A stretch of DNA of 64,000 nt from Cokeromyces recurvatus. Taxonomy: Eukaryota; Mucoromycota; Mucoromycetes; Mucorales; Mucoraceae. This document shows positions 24,262-36,632 of the stretch, in pieces. The position numbers were made by a program, and so were the translations under genes. The stretch's first letter is position 1. Each line of letters opens with the position of its first letter. Below the pieces are notes generated by a model, which worked only from the letters and a program-made list of their open reading frames with translations, was not told the DNA's origin and did not search any database. The stretch spans positions 62,001 through 126,000 of the forward strand of contig NW_026251402.1 in NCBI RefSeq assembly GCF_025118155.1. Direction: 5' to 3'.

Positions 24262-24350
24262 CATACATATACACGTATATATTCCCAAATTTTATTATGT
24301 ATGATATATAAATGAATTATATACACTATTTTATTTATTTATTTATTTAT
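24080..24350. repeat. 3' spacer of microsatellites
   Basis: This short convergent spacer is made almost wholly of simple sequence: TA/TG/ACATG repeats (24084-24136), a 36-base T run (24161-24196), a TA repeat (24230-24256) and a TTTA repeat (24330-24356). Confidence 0.8.
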
Positions 24351-25521
24351 TTATTTTTTCAAATTCTTTATATGTCTTATATGGGAAGGACGAGTACCAC
24401 AACAACCACCTACTATGATACGTGGACCGTATTGTTTTATAAAGGTAGCCATCATAGAGCCAAAGGATGCCTCAGGTAATTTTGTAGTAGGATCCCAACT
24501 CTTTGTGATCATATCCCATTCTTCACCTCCGTCGGGATAAGCCAGGATGGCCTTTTGATGATGCTGAAGTGGTTGTGCAATCGTATGTAATAAAGCTGGA
24601 ACAAATTTGGGTTTAGTACAATTAAAACCTAGAGCAAAGACGAGTTCCAAGTCAATTAAATCTTCAAGAGCCCTCAGCATAGGTGTTCCATCCGCTATGT
24701 CTTCACCTGAACGACATTGAAAGGAGACAGCGATAGGGGGTAGTAAGATTTTATCATCATCATCATCATCTGCTTCTTGACACGAGTAGTCCAAAATCAA
24801 CTTTCGAATGGCTTGAACTTCTAAATAGGAAGGGATTGTTTCAAAAAGAATAAAGTCAACCATGGATGATGATGATGAGGATAAAAAGATGGCTAATCTA
24901 TCTTTATGAAATTGAACAAGTCGGTTCAAAATGGTAGTAGTAGTAGTAGTAGTAGTAATATCATCTTCACTACCATAATAATCACCTGTATATTCAGCTC
25001 CATTAGCCAAGACTGCGCCATAACATCCAATCGATAGAGCTACAAGTCTTGGTTCAGTATCATGAGGATGAGCCTGTTGAAATTCTTTACGCGCTTCACA
25101 TGCTAGTTCAATGCTCTTGCGCATTAATTCCTTTGCATCTTCTTCACTATAGTTTTCACTTAAAAATCCCTCCATAGAAGCTTGATAACTACAAGTTGTA
25201 ATTATATTTGCACCTGCTTCATAATATGATTTATGGACAGACTTCACCTTAAATCGTTAGATGTATTTTTCTGTCTGTCTGTTTGTCTGTCTGTTATTCA
25301 TTTTACTTTTATGTTACCTTAATTGCTTCAGGGTCTTCCTCAAGACACTTTGCTGACCATAACTTTCCTTTCATTGTTGTAAGACAAGCCTTAAAACGAA
25401 TAAAAAAAAAAAGAAAAAGAAATACACATTTACCTGATAAATCTTTTCCAAAACCTCTTTCAAGTTGTGTGGCCAAACCACCATCTAATAATAACGGAAA
25501 AGGGAACTGAATAGAAGACAT
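24351..25521 (-). CDS. homocysteine S-methyltransferase
   Basis: Exons 25521-25434, 25367-25318 and 25247-24351 fit in phase and give 344 residues. It transfers a methyl group from S-methylmethionine or AdoMet to homocysteine, yielding methionine (Mht1/Sam4/MmuM family). Seen: LLLDGGLATQLERG at the N-terminus; LSG-KLWSAKCLEEDPEAIK across the first junction; YYEAGANIITTCSYQAS; a zinc-binding Cys in FALGFNCTKP; and the paired zinc cysteines in VGGCCGTRPSHI. Odd: two low-complexity insertions, a run of Thr (24937-24960) and a run of Asp (24757-24771), sit in loops of the barrel. An upstream in-frame ATG at 25587 would add a hydrophobic Phe-rich stretch and is less likely. Confidence 0.93.
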
Positions 25522-26150
25522 TAATAATAATGATCGCGATATATTCTCCAAAAACAAAACAAAAAAGAAAAAATAAAAATAAAACAAGAAATGAGTACAA
25601 ATAGAAATTTAGTTATTAGAAAGATTTTAAAAGTTTATTAAAAGATGAAGCATTTTATGATCATAGTGCATCAACTTAAACCATCAGGGTCCCCTTCCCA
25701 TATACACACCCTTGTCCCTTAAAAATGAAATAATAGCCTTTTCTCCCTTTTTTTTTTTTGGAGAAAAAAACAAAACACCATATATAAAAAATTACTTTAT
25801 TCATTAATAAAATAATTCATGAAAGGAGTAGATAAAGGTTTGATTTATTTTATTTTTATTTTTTTTTGTACAAAGATATTTGTAATCAGCATCCAAAGTA
25901 ACATGTTTTCGGTCATGAAAGAGCTCCGGGTTAGCATGGAATGTAGTATGCTCATCATATAACAAATATGTGTACAAAAAAAATAAAAATAAAATGTCAA
26001 ACTTTCTTACCATTTCATATTACGGGAAATAGAAAACTTAAAATATATACAAATATGTATATAACAAAAAGATAAAAAAAGACTTCAGTAAAAAAGAGAA
26101 AGGTACGATTTTATTAGCAACATGAATAAATGTACATAAGGACTACTCTT

Positions 26151-26309
26151 CTATCCTTCAACATCATAAATAATGAATCCTATTAAAGAATAAGGGTTAA
26201 TTTGATTACAACAAAAAAAAAGGAATAAAATTGTAACAAGTACAAAGGAAATGAATTTAAATTGTAGATTATCAGACAAAGGGTAAAGAGCTGCATGGTT
26301 TATCGACAT
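26151..26309 (-). CDS. possible small protein, 52 residues
   Basis: A frame from ATG 26309 encodes MSINHAALYPLSDNLQFKFI followed by a hydrophobic stretch (SFVLVTILFLFF). The first part has non-repetitive composition unlike the surrounding AT-rich filler, and the region is slightly more GC-rich (a GCCGCCCC block lies just upstream). The hydrophobic part could instead be an intron. No family is recognised. Confidence 0.25.
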   Translation of the reverse strand: MSINHAALYPLSDNLQFKFISFVLVTILFLFFCCNQINPYSLIGFIIYDVEG

Positions 26310-26654
26310 ATCATTCTTTTCCGCCTGGGGCGGCAAAAGCATTCATCACGATACATTTATAAACATTCCTTTGTACTATGTCCTTTTTTAAAGAAAAAAT
26401 ATTTACCTTGAAAGAAAAGTAGAGAATAAAGAGAAAAGAATTATTAAGAAACAAAATGAATTTATTGAAAAGAAGGAAAAAAAAATTTTTTTTTTTCGAG
26501 ATGAAAGTGACAGCTAAATTTGATTATGTAAAAAAAATAAGAAAAAAAATTTAATGAATTACTACTCGGTGACTGTGAAATTATTGTTATGCTGTAATTC
26601 GACGATATGGATTGATTATTACAACAATATACAATTCCTAACTCCTTTCTCTCT

Positions 26655-26786
26655 TTTTGTATTGTTATTGTTATTATTGTTATTATTGTTATTATTATTG
26701 TTATTATTATTGTTATTATTATTATTGTTATTAATACTATTACTATTACTATAACTGCTACTATCACTATCACTATTACTATTATT
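26655..26786. repeat. TTATTG/TTATTA microsatellite
   Basis: A trinucleotide-type array made of TTATTG and TTATTA units passes into TACTAT and CACTAT units at its right end. It would encode poly-Leu or poly-Asn but sits in no convincing gene. Confidence 0.85.
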
Positions 26787-27360
26787 TTTTAATAAATGAG
26801 TGATATATGATTTAGTAGTAGCAATTAATTTATTTAAATAAAATAAATATGCATTAAAATAGATTGAAGATATGAGAGGGTACAATGAAGACTGCAAACG
26901 CATTTTATAAGATAAATAAGGAAAGGAGGCGTATGATAGTATTTACATATAAAGGTTATACCTACAGTACATAATTTATATTACTAAAAGTCATTAATAA
27001 AATAAGCTCGGTAGTTTTGTTATTTAAAAAGTTCTATTCCATTTTATTAGTTATAAATAAAGGAATATTCCTTTATAAAAAAGTATATAACTTTAGATCA
27101 ACTTTATCTTCTTCGGAATATCTCCCGATTCATTTCTTTCTTTCTTTTTTTTTTTTCCTGCAGCAGTAATGAAATTTAGGAGATTGATTCTTATTAAGCA
27201 AATATATGGTATATAATAATAACTACTTTATTCTCAGGAGGTGTAGTATGTATGTATGTATGTATGTATATGATTATATACATAACATTATAAATATACA
27301 CATATATATTTATTAAAAGCACAAACAGAATAAAATGATATGACTTGGTTAGTTGTAATT

Positions 27361-27669
27361 GTAGTGGTAGTGGTAGTGGTAGTGGTAGTGGTAGTGGCAG
27401 TGGTAGTGGTAGTGGTAGTGGTAGTGGTAGTGGTAGTGGTAGTGGTAGTGGTAGTGGTAGTGGTAGTGGTAGTGGTAGTGGTAGTGGTAGTGGTAGTGGT
27501 TATTGGTTAGTGATAGTGATAGTGATAGTGATAGTGATAGTGATAGTGATAGTGATAGTGATAGTGATAGTGGTAGTGATAGTGGTAGTGATAGTGGTAG
27601 TGATAGTGGTAGTGATAGTGGTAGTGATAGTAATAGTAATAGTGGTAGTAGTGGTAGTAGTGGTAGTGG
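27361..27669. repeat. GTAGTG / ATAGTG hexanucleotide array, about 310 bp
   Basis: About 23 consecutive GTAGTG units (27361-27500, one variant GCAGTG), then a short break, about 10 ATAGTG units (27510-27569), then mixed GTAGTG/ATAGTG units to 27669. It begins about 70 bp beyond the stop codon of the minus-strand WOPR gene and so may lie in its 3' UTR. The Gly-Ser and Asp-Ser frames it creates are not regarded as genes. Confidence 0.92.
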
Positions 27670-27736
27670 TATATACATCATAAATAGACATATATACTAC
27701 ATCTTTTTGTCTGCATAATAAGTGGGAGTATATTTA

Positions 27737-29552
27737 TTATTTTAACATGAGTGGCTCCATTCCGAGTTCCGGACCGTTCTGCGTATCGTCGTACATGGAC
27801 GATGATGATTGTGGAAGAGTCATTCCGTTTCGAAACAATGGAACAATAGTGCTAGTAGAAGAAGAATGGGTATTTGTTAAAGGCTGTTGTTGTTGTTGTT
27901 GTTGTTGTTGTAATTGCTGTTGTCTTTGAAAATAATAATTCCCGCCATAAAAATGATGATGATTATTATTGTTATTATTAGGGTGTTGTTGAATTAAATT
28001 AGGATCGTTATTTAACTTATTCGTCGTTGTATTAGCACCGCTATGAGGATAATGATGATGGGTTGGCATTCCCATAGGTTGAAAAAAATGTGGAGTATTT
28101 GTATTTGTATTTGTGTTTGTAGTGGTAGTGGTAGTAGGACCACCACCACCACTACTACTACTACTACTAGTAGCAGAAGCAGAAGCAGAAGAAGTAGTAG
28201 TAGTAGTAGCAGAAGTAGCAGAAGTAGGTGCAGTTATGGTAGTCATAGCTTTAGTTGCTGCTGTATCATTGGCATCTTGTTTTATTATACTTGTGTTTAA
28301 GGGATGTACTGGATTTAAAAGTTGACCTATATTTGGACTACTAGAAGAAAAGACTTGTGTAGTAGTAGAATCGTTTATCTCAGTCTTTATGCGATCGTCA
28401 TTTCCATAAATGTTAACTTCGGGAATCATATGAGGATGAATAGAAGTCGTTGGAGTTCTATTGTCGGTCATTGTATGATTTGACATCATATCAAAACTAT
28501 TACGACCATATCTGGGAATAGAACCTGATGAACTAGATGACAGAGAATAGTGTCGTGATTGCTGAGAGAATGAATGTCGAACAGGTGATAACATGGGTGT
28601 ATTTGGCGATGAACTCATACTAGAAGGGGAAGGTAAAGGAGGGAATCCAGTAGGATTGTTATTAGCTGTCGTATGTTGATTATACATAGTAGGTATAGTT
28701 TGACTGCTATAATAGGCAGCAGATAAACTATTCGAATATTTGTTGGGGTTATTCGTATCTTCTATATCGAGACGTTGAGCAAGGGATGAAGCAGGTGTTG
28801 TATAAATAAATTGTTGAGAAGAACTATCAGGTCGACCTAAAGCAGTAGTAGGATAGCTATTATTAGGAGCACGAAGTGAACTCATTGACATACTGCGAAG
28901 AGGATGAATACGTCTATCATCTATTATCAACAAAATCTAATTAATACATATCAACTTTTTAATTGTATATAAATATATACCAGCTGTCAAAGTAGTTTCA
29001 TTTTGATCAAAAGAAGGTTCAACCATTGGAGGTATTCTAAAGTTTTGTTTGACGAGTAAATCTGGAGAAATTTCAAGACTTGCTAATTCTGGAACAGAAG
29101 AAGGAGTACGTAACTTATTTGCAATAATATCACTAGGAAGATAATAAGAAATTAAATGCTGTGGTACGCCATTGACGATGATAGACATTGTCTTCTTTAT
29201 TAAACCGTCTTTTCGAAAACGATAAGAATCGGAAAGACTACCGACCAATCTACGTTCACGACTACGATCAGTTGATATACCACCCATTGCTGATTGATCT
29301 GCACTATAACTTCTTTGTCTTGCATCATGACTTGAAATAGATAATTTTTTATCTCCTGGAACTCGTTTATCAAGTTCTCGATAAATTAAAAAATTACCAA
29401 GAATACGAGAAGGACTCCAAACAAGTCCATCTGTCCATCGTTTAATACCTAAAATAAAGAATATTCATTATTTCTTTCTTTCTTGACTCCTTATCCTGAC
29501 TCCTTTTTTTTTTTATTTTTTTTTTTCACAAATTAGTATTCAGCTTGTTTCG

Positions 29553-29601
<49 letters not shown>

Positions 29602-30070
29602 AAAATTATGTTGCTGTCATAAATATGGAAACTTTTCCCCTTATCTATAACTCATTTCTTTTTATTACCTTTCCTCATTCTCCTCTCTCTCTCTCTCCCC
29701 CCACTACCATTTTTTTTTATTGTTTTTTCTCCTTCTAACTCCCCCACTCACACAAGCACTCACACACACACACACTTGGAACATACATGTATATATATAC
29801 ATACATACATCAACCCCGCTTTCACTATTACTACTAACACACACACACGCATAATAATATGAAAACCCTTGTCTTTTAAGGAAAAAAAAAAGATAGAAAT
29901 TTACCTGATTCTCGTTCGTCAAATACAAAGACTGAGCCAGATCGTATCATTCGTCTTTCCTTTTCTTGTAATCTTCTACAAACTCGTGGAATTAAACCTC
30001 TTCTACAGCCTTCAAAAATAAGTAAAACATCTTGTGTAGTTTCTATGTAACCATGGAAAGTCTCTGTCAT
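27737..30070 (-). CDS. WOPR-domain (Gti1/Pac2/Wor1 family) transcription regulator
   Basis: Exons 30070-29905, 29448-28981 and 28920-27737 fit in phase and give 605 residues. WOPR proteins are fungal-specific DNA-binding master regulators of morphology, sporulation or virulence programmes (Wor1, Ryp1, Sge1, Gti1). Seen: first half TFHGYIETTQDVLLIFEGCR and RLIPRVCRRLQEKE-like sequence; second half SGSVFVFDERESG-IKRWTDG, then LVWSPSRILGNFLIYREL, formed across the first junction. A second conserved block (LIKKTMSIIVNGVPQHLISY) follows at about 150-175. The C-terminal 390 residues are disordered, with poly-Ser, poly-Thr, poly-Asn and poly-Gln tracts. Intron 1 is unusually long (456 bp). The DNA-binding domain is complete. 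Specific role unknown. Confidence 0.95.
29555..29593. repeat. poly(T) tract inside intron 1 of the WOPR gene
   Basis: 39 T on the plus strand (A on the transcript), followed downstream by CT, CA and TA repeats. Together these explain the 456-bp intron, against 60-110 bp for most introns in the window. Confidence 0.8.
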
Positions 30071-30286
30071 TTTTTATTTTATTTTATTTATTTTCTTGTT
30101 ATCAATTATTAGCTCCTTATTTATTTTTTATGCTACCAAAAAAATAAATAAAAAACAATCTAAACTATTATTTTTTTCTTAAGTTATCAAACCTTTAATA
30201 TTTTCTAGTAATAAAAGAACAAGTTCGAATATTTATTTAAAAAAAAAAAAAAAAAAACTTCAAGAATAATATATATACTTGAAAGG

Positions 30287-30343
<57 letters not shown>

Positions 30344-31644
30344 GAAAATAAAAAAGAAAATAAATAAAGGAAAAAAAAAATAAAAAAAAATTATGTTTGG
30401 TTGTACATACGTAAATAGACGCATTTACACTAAAAATTCTTCTATTTTTCCTTCACTATCTTTTATTATCTTTCCTTCTTTTTTTTTTAAAGTTAAATTA
30501 GGAAATATAATTTTTAATGTATACACCATGCCCTAAAAATCAATTATATTGTATTGAAACAACAACAATATAGCATGATAATTAAAAGGAATAATCTTTA
30601 TGAGAATGACTCTCTTTTCCTTTCAAATTCAAACTCGGCGCAGGGGTTAGTTGCGGGAGATCTAACACACACAATACACACACAATACACAACAACACAC
30701 ACAAACGGCATATATACTGTATATTATATTTATATAACACTGAGCTTGAAAAAAAAAAACGATGATGCATATACAAATAAATGTGTATATATAAAAAAAA
30801 ATAGAAAATATAATTACATATCTTTGGTTGATAATAATAAGCTTCAATTGTGTAAATGAAGAAGGAATTTATTTTAACTTAAAGTTTTCTACTATTGTTA
30901 TAGTTTACCTTTTTTTTTTATAGCTGTCAACTTTATTATGTACAACAACTTTATTGAAATGAACATATTACTACTACTACTGCGATGTTGTTGTTGTTGT
31001 ACATGAATATACAGCCTTGTTGTTGTAGTATCTCACGATAAGATAAACTGGTGAAACATGTATATTCATATTTATAGCATAATATATTTCCTATTTTTTT
31101 TTAACGAATAGAAACAATAAGATATAAAAATAAATTATGATAAACATTCATTTATTTATTTTTTATATGTATATTATTTTTTTATTGCTGTTGCCTTGTG
31201 TTAACAAATAACTCATCTTTTTGTTGTTGTACAAGCAGCAGTATTTTTTTTTTTTTTTTTTTTCCTGGCTGAATAATAATTTGAGTCCTAATAAAGAAAA
31301 AAAGCTTTTTTTAGTAAGGGAATTTATTAATATTTATGCATAAATAATGACAGTAACAAAAGAATTCAAAGGACTAAAAGGACTAAAAAGGTGAACTTTA
31401 TTAAAGTAAAGACATTTTAGATTACATGACAGGCTGTTACACTTGTCCATTCTCTTTAACAATAAAGTTTGATTTGTATTTTTTTTTTTTTAATTCTTTT
31501 TATTAAGCTTTTTATTTTATTTATTTATTGTAAAAAATGGTAAAAAAAAATATTTATATATTTATATGATGATACAAAGTAAAGAAATTATTACAGCTTT
31601 GCTTGTCCGTCTTTCTTTCTCATTCTTTCTTTCTCTTATTATTA
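30071..31644. other. intergenic: WOPR promoter and HSP60 3' flank
   Basis: About 1.57 kb without a recognised gene. It contains A runs at 30239-30258 and 30288-30339, CA repeats near 30662-30703 and TTG repeats near 30986-31000 and 31222-31232. A palindromic pair TTCAAG...CTTGAA lies between the two A runs. Confidence 0.55.
30288..30339. repeat. poly(A) tract, 52 bases
   Basis: The longest homopolymer in the window, about 220 bp upstream of the WOPR start codon (T-rich on the transcribed strand). Confidence 0.85.
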
Positions 31645-33608
<1,964 letters not shown>

Positions 33609-33742
33609 CTATTATGTAAAAAAAGAAAGAAAGAAAAGCAAAGAAAAGAAAAGAAAAAGAAAAAGAAAATGAGTTTTATTTTATTTTTTTTATTTTGAAT
33701 AGATGGGAGGGGGCCTGAAAAATAAATTTGACATCCAAAATC

Positions 33743-33746
<4 letters not shown>

Positions 33747-33779
<33 letters not shown>

Positions 33780-33808
33780 TTTCCTTTTTTTTTTTTTTTT
33801 TTTTTTTT
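33747..33808. repeat. two adjacent poly(T) tracts
   Basis: 30 T (33747-33776) and 24 T (33785-33808), separated by AGATTTCC, in the HSP60 promoter. Confidence 0.8.
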
Positions 33809-33878
33809 ACTTTTGAAATAGAGATGCAACAGTCACAGATGATAATACCTTTTTGGTTAAAGCAAACTTATGTGTAAG

Positions 33879-33892
33879 CCAATTAGACCAAT
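33879..33892 (+). promoter_or_regulatory. paired CCAAT boxes
   Basis: Two CCAAT sequences (33879-33883 and 33888-33892), 9 bp apart, in the divergent spacer between HSP60 and the Sfp1-like gene. CCAAT is the Hap complex site in fungi; function here is inferred from position only. Confidence 0.35.
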
Positions 33893-33917
33893 AAGAAATA
33901 GTTTTAATCATGTTTTG

Positions 33918-33935
33918 GAATCAACTGGAAATTTC
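33918..33935. promoter_or_regulatory. gapped heat-shock element
   Basis: GAA at 33918-33920, GAA at 33928-33930 and TTC at 33933-33935 keep the 5-bp HSE spacing with one missing unit. The core reads GGAAATTTCC. It lies 313 bp upstream of the HSP60 ATG. Hsf1 control of HSP60 is known in fungi; this particular site is a prediction. Confidence 0.5.
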
Positions 33936-34355
33936 CTTCTTTCAGCAGCAACCTGATTCTGTCACAAAAGAAAGAAAAAAAAAACAAAAAAAAAAAAAGA
34001 TAGATAGATAGATATTCTTTATTGTAAAAGGCCTTATTAATCAATTTGAACTTATTTTTTTTTTATTTTCTAATATATATCTGTTGTTTTATTATTATTT
34101 TTTGTAATGTTGTCAATTGGAACTAGTTCTTAATTTGGAATCGTCAAATTTATTATCTCTTCAATAATTGAACATGTTTCGCATAATTTTGTTTTTGTTT
34201 TTGACATAAAAAAAAAAGAGGTTTCTGTTTTAATTAGTTCTAATAAAGCCCATGCCATAACTCAATTCTGGAGATTTATAAAGAAAGGACTACGAACTTG
34301 AACTATTTTTTATTTTATATACAAATATATTATTTTTTTTTTTACATTTAATATA

Positions 34356-35421
34356 ATGCAAAAAAAGAAAATGTCAGTTAGAGATTGGTCATTTTCGTCA
34401 CCCGTTTTAAATAACACACAAAATAGTGAACTGTAAGTTGATAAAATTGAATAAAGGGGGTCAACTAAAAAAAAAAAAACATACTACTCGTTTATTCAAT
34501 GTGTATCTTATCCTATCTTGTATAATATACATGGATGATTATAATTAGAATAAGGCCCCCAAGTCCTTTCTCAAGAATAGATAGCTTTGATCATCAACAA
34601 AAATTAGAAAAAGATTTTTGCAAGGACTTTCTTTGTTGTGGTTTATGTCTGGATAATTTACACGAATTGCTTGAACATTATGAAGGCCATCACCTTCCAC
34701 GAAATAACAATACAAATACTACTGAGATAGTTGAAGAAGGTAAAGAGGCAGTAGTGCCTATCCATCAAGGTCTTTTAAATACCTCCTTTTCTTCATTATT
34801 ACCTTTACCACTTAAACAACGCTCAACGATTGCTGGTTTAAATATGTTGGAAAATACGAATAAGCATAATAGTTCGTTAGATCTAAAAAACGAGCTAACG
34901 ACAACGTTAAATTCTTTGGCTGATATCGTTCATAGTCCATCCTCTAGTCTAAAATTAAATAATAATAATGTTAGTGATGATGACGACATAAGTATGTCCT
35001 TACTTGCCGACAATTCAACACTAAGTCAACAATCAAATTCACCTCTAAGTGAATTATCTGTCTTTGAAGGTAAGAAAAGAAAATGATATTCATAGCCATA
35101 TATTATCCTTCTTTTGTAAATTTAGATACGACTGATAGACCTTATCGTTGTCATATTGAAAATTGTGACAAGGCTTACAAGAATGCAAATGGGCTCAAAT
35201 ATCATCGTATACATGGTCATTGTCAATCCTCTGATAGTAATGATCTTTTAGGGAAGCCTTTTATTTGTTTTGTAAGCAGTTGCAGAAAAGGATATAAAAA
35301 TTTAAACGGTCTTAAATATCATATGGAACACGCACATATGATGAAAGTCGCTAACTTGACTTCTGACTTATTTTTGGGGAACAATAGATCACCACAAGGT
35401 ACTAAAAGGAGAACTACTTGA
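34356..35421 (+). CDS. Sfp1-type C2H2 zinc-finger transcription factor
   Basis: Exons 34356-34432, 34549-35069 and 35126-35421 fit in phase and give 297 residues. Sfp1-like proteins regulate ribosome-biogenesis genes and cell size. Seen: a conserved N-terminal block (SPFSRIDSFD, EKDFCKDFLCCGL) followed by LHELLEHYEGHH; a disordered middle; and two C-terminal zinc fingers of the Sfp1 kind. The fingers are YRCHIENCDKAYKNANGLKY with HRIHGHC, and FICFVSSCRKGYKNLNGLKY with HMEHAH. The N-terminal C-x2-C...H-x4-H may be a third zinc site. The start at 34356 is the first ATG; another in frame is at 34371. The gene is divergent from HSP60 and ends 310 bp from the convergent NCE101. Confidence 0.9.
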
Positions 35422-35731
35422 TTATTATGTAATCCAGTCATATATATACGTATGCATATATCTATATAAATATATCTGTATATATAAAGCCTTGTATATA
35501 ATAAACATAACTATTTCATTATAAATGAAAAACAAAAACAAACGCTATTGGTTGACCAACAATCCTATTCTCTCAACTGCTACCCAGCATAAAGCCTTTC
35601 TTACTATTACTACGGTATATAACTCGAATAGTGTTTATTTTTAATATAATCAACGTGTTGATTTCCTTTATCATGGTGACTATCCAATCATGTTGCATAA
35701 AAGCCAATTTTTTATAAATAAAACCAATATT

Positions 35732-36024
35732 TTACAGTTGTTGCTGTTGTCGTCTAGCTTCTCTTTCGTCAATCTTTTTTTGTCTTGCTCGTAAGACCAA
35801 GTCTTTTAAAGTTTTTCCATTTTGTGCTCGTGGATTATCTCTTTCATTCAAAAAATAAGCTAATGTACCGACTGTAAAAGAAAATATAACATCACCCGAT
35901 CTATATATAAAATGTATGAAACCCTTAAGAATCTATACAATTTTCAAAAAATTAAAAAAAAAATAATATGAAATAAAGGTTATTACCTTGAAATGAGATA
36001 ATCAAACTTAACAGGTGCTGACAT
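35732..36024 (-). CDS. NCE101: Nce101-like small membrane protein
   Basis: Two exons (36024-35987, 35900-35732) join as LIS-R-SGDVIFSF and give 68 residues, too short to be obvious. The fungal NCE101 family was named from non-classical protein export in yeast; its biochemical role is unclear. Seen: a short N-terminus ending FDYLISRSGD, one predicted membrane segment (VIFSFTVGTLAYFL), then a basic Gln-rich helix (LKDLVLRARQKKIDERREAR) ending in QQQQL. The order YLL-S/G-x-F/S-x-D-hydrophobic-VGxLxYxxxER matches the family. Orthology is moderately secure. Confidence 0.7.
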
Positions 36025-36552
36025 TTTGTAATCTCCAAGTTTAAGTAAGAATTGATAGCCCTGCTGTAACGAAAACAAAATAATAATAAATAAATAAATA
36101 AATAAAAAAACCAGACATCGGAAATTAAATTATTTAGCATTACTGTTGCTACAGTTGTATTGTGGGTGGAGACAGATCATCAATAGTCAATAGTAACTGG
36201 CACATTACTAATCAATGATGCATAGGCTAATTCGTTGTGATGCATCATAAGTATAACATCTTGGCGTTATGTAGAATAATATACGAGAAATGAAATTGGT
36301 CAATTTCACATTTTTCTTCACTTTTATGCCCCTCTTCACACCGTATATTCTTTATCATGACTACATTAATAAACAATTCAAGTAAATGCATTCATACTTT
36401 CAAGATAGATATACAAATAGAAAAAAAGTTTTTTTTTCCTTTTACAACACCACTATGATCATCAATGTTCTTGAATCGTAGTCAATTCATCATGACCTAG
36501 CATTGTGACTGTTAAACGTTCGGTGGCTCTTTTTTTTTATGATTTTTTCTTT

Positions 36553-36600
<48 letters not shown>

Positions 36601-36632
36601 TACAATTAAAAACTAAATCATCCAATAACAAA
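36025..36632. promoter_or_regulatory. divergent promoter of NCE101 and REI1
   Basis: 608 bp containing a TAAA repeat (36086-36104) and a 40-base T run (36555-36594) that ends 38 bp before the REI1 start codon. No gene is seen. Confidence 0.5.

Larger units (their letters stand above)
25522..27736. other. 2.2-kb repeat-rich region without a firm gene
   Basis: This lies between the divergent-side promoter of the methyltransferase and the 3' end of the WOPR gene. It holds the small open frame at 26151-26309, a TTATTG/TTATTA repeat, a TATG repeat near 27247-27268 and a long hexanucleotide array. An AATAAA-like signal near 25790 on the minus strand hints at a minus-strand transcript, but no confident coding structure can be built. 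Confidence 0.45.

Noticed and set aside
26462..26903. Poly-Ile, poly-Leu and poly-Asn frames
   Set aside because: Products of the TTATTG/TTATTA microsatellite; the short non-repetitive part has no recognised feature.
27345..27683. Open frames of Gly-Ser, Asp-Ser, Val-Ile and Leu-Pro repeats
   Set aside because: They are translations of the hexanucleotide array in different frames and strands, with no flanking non-repetitive protein.
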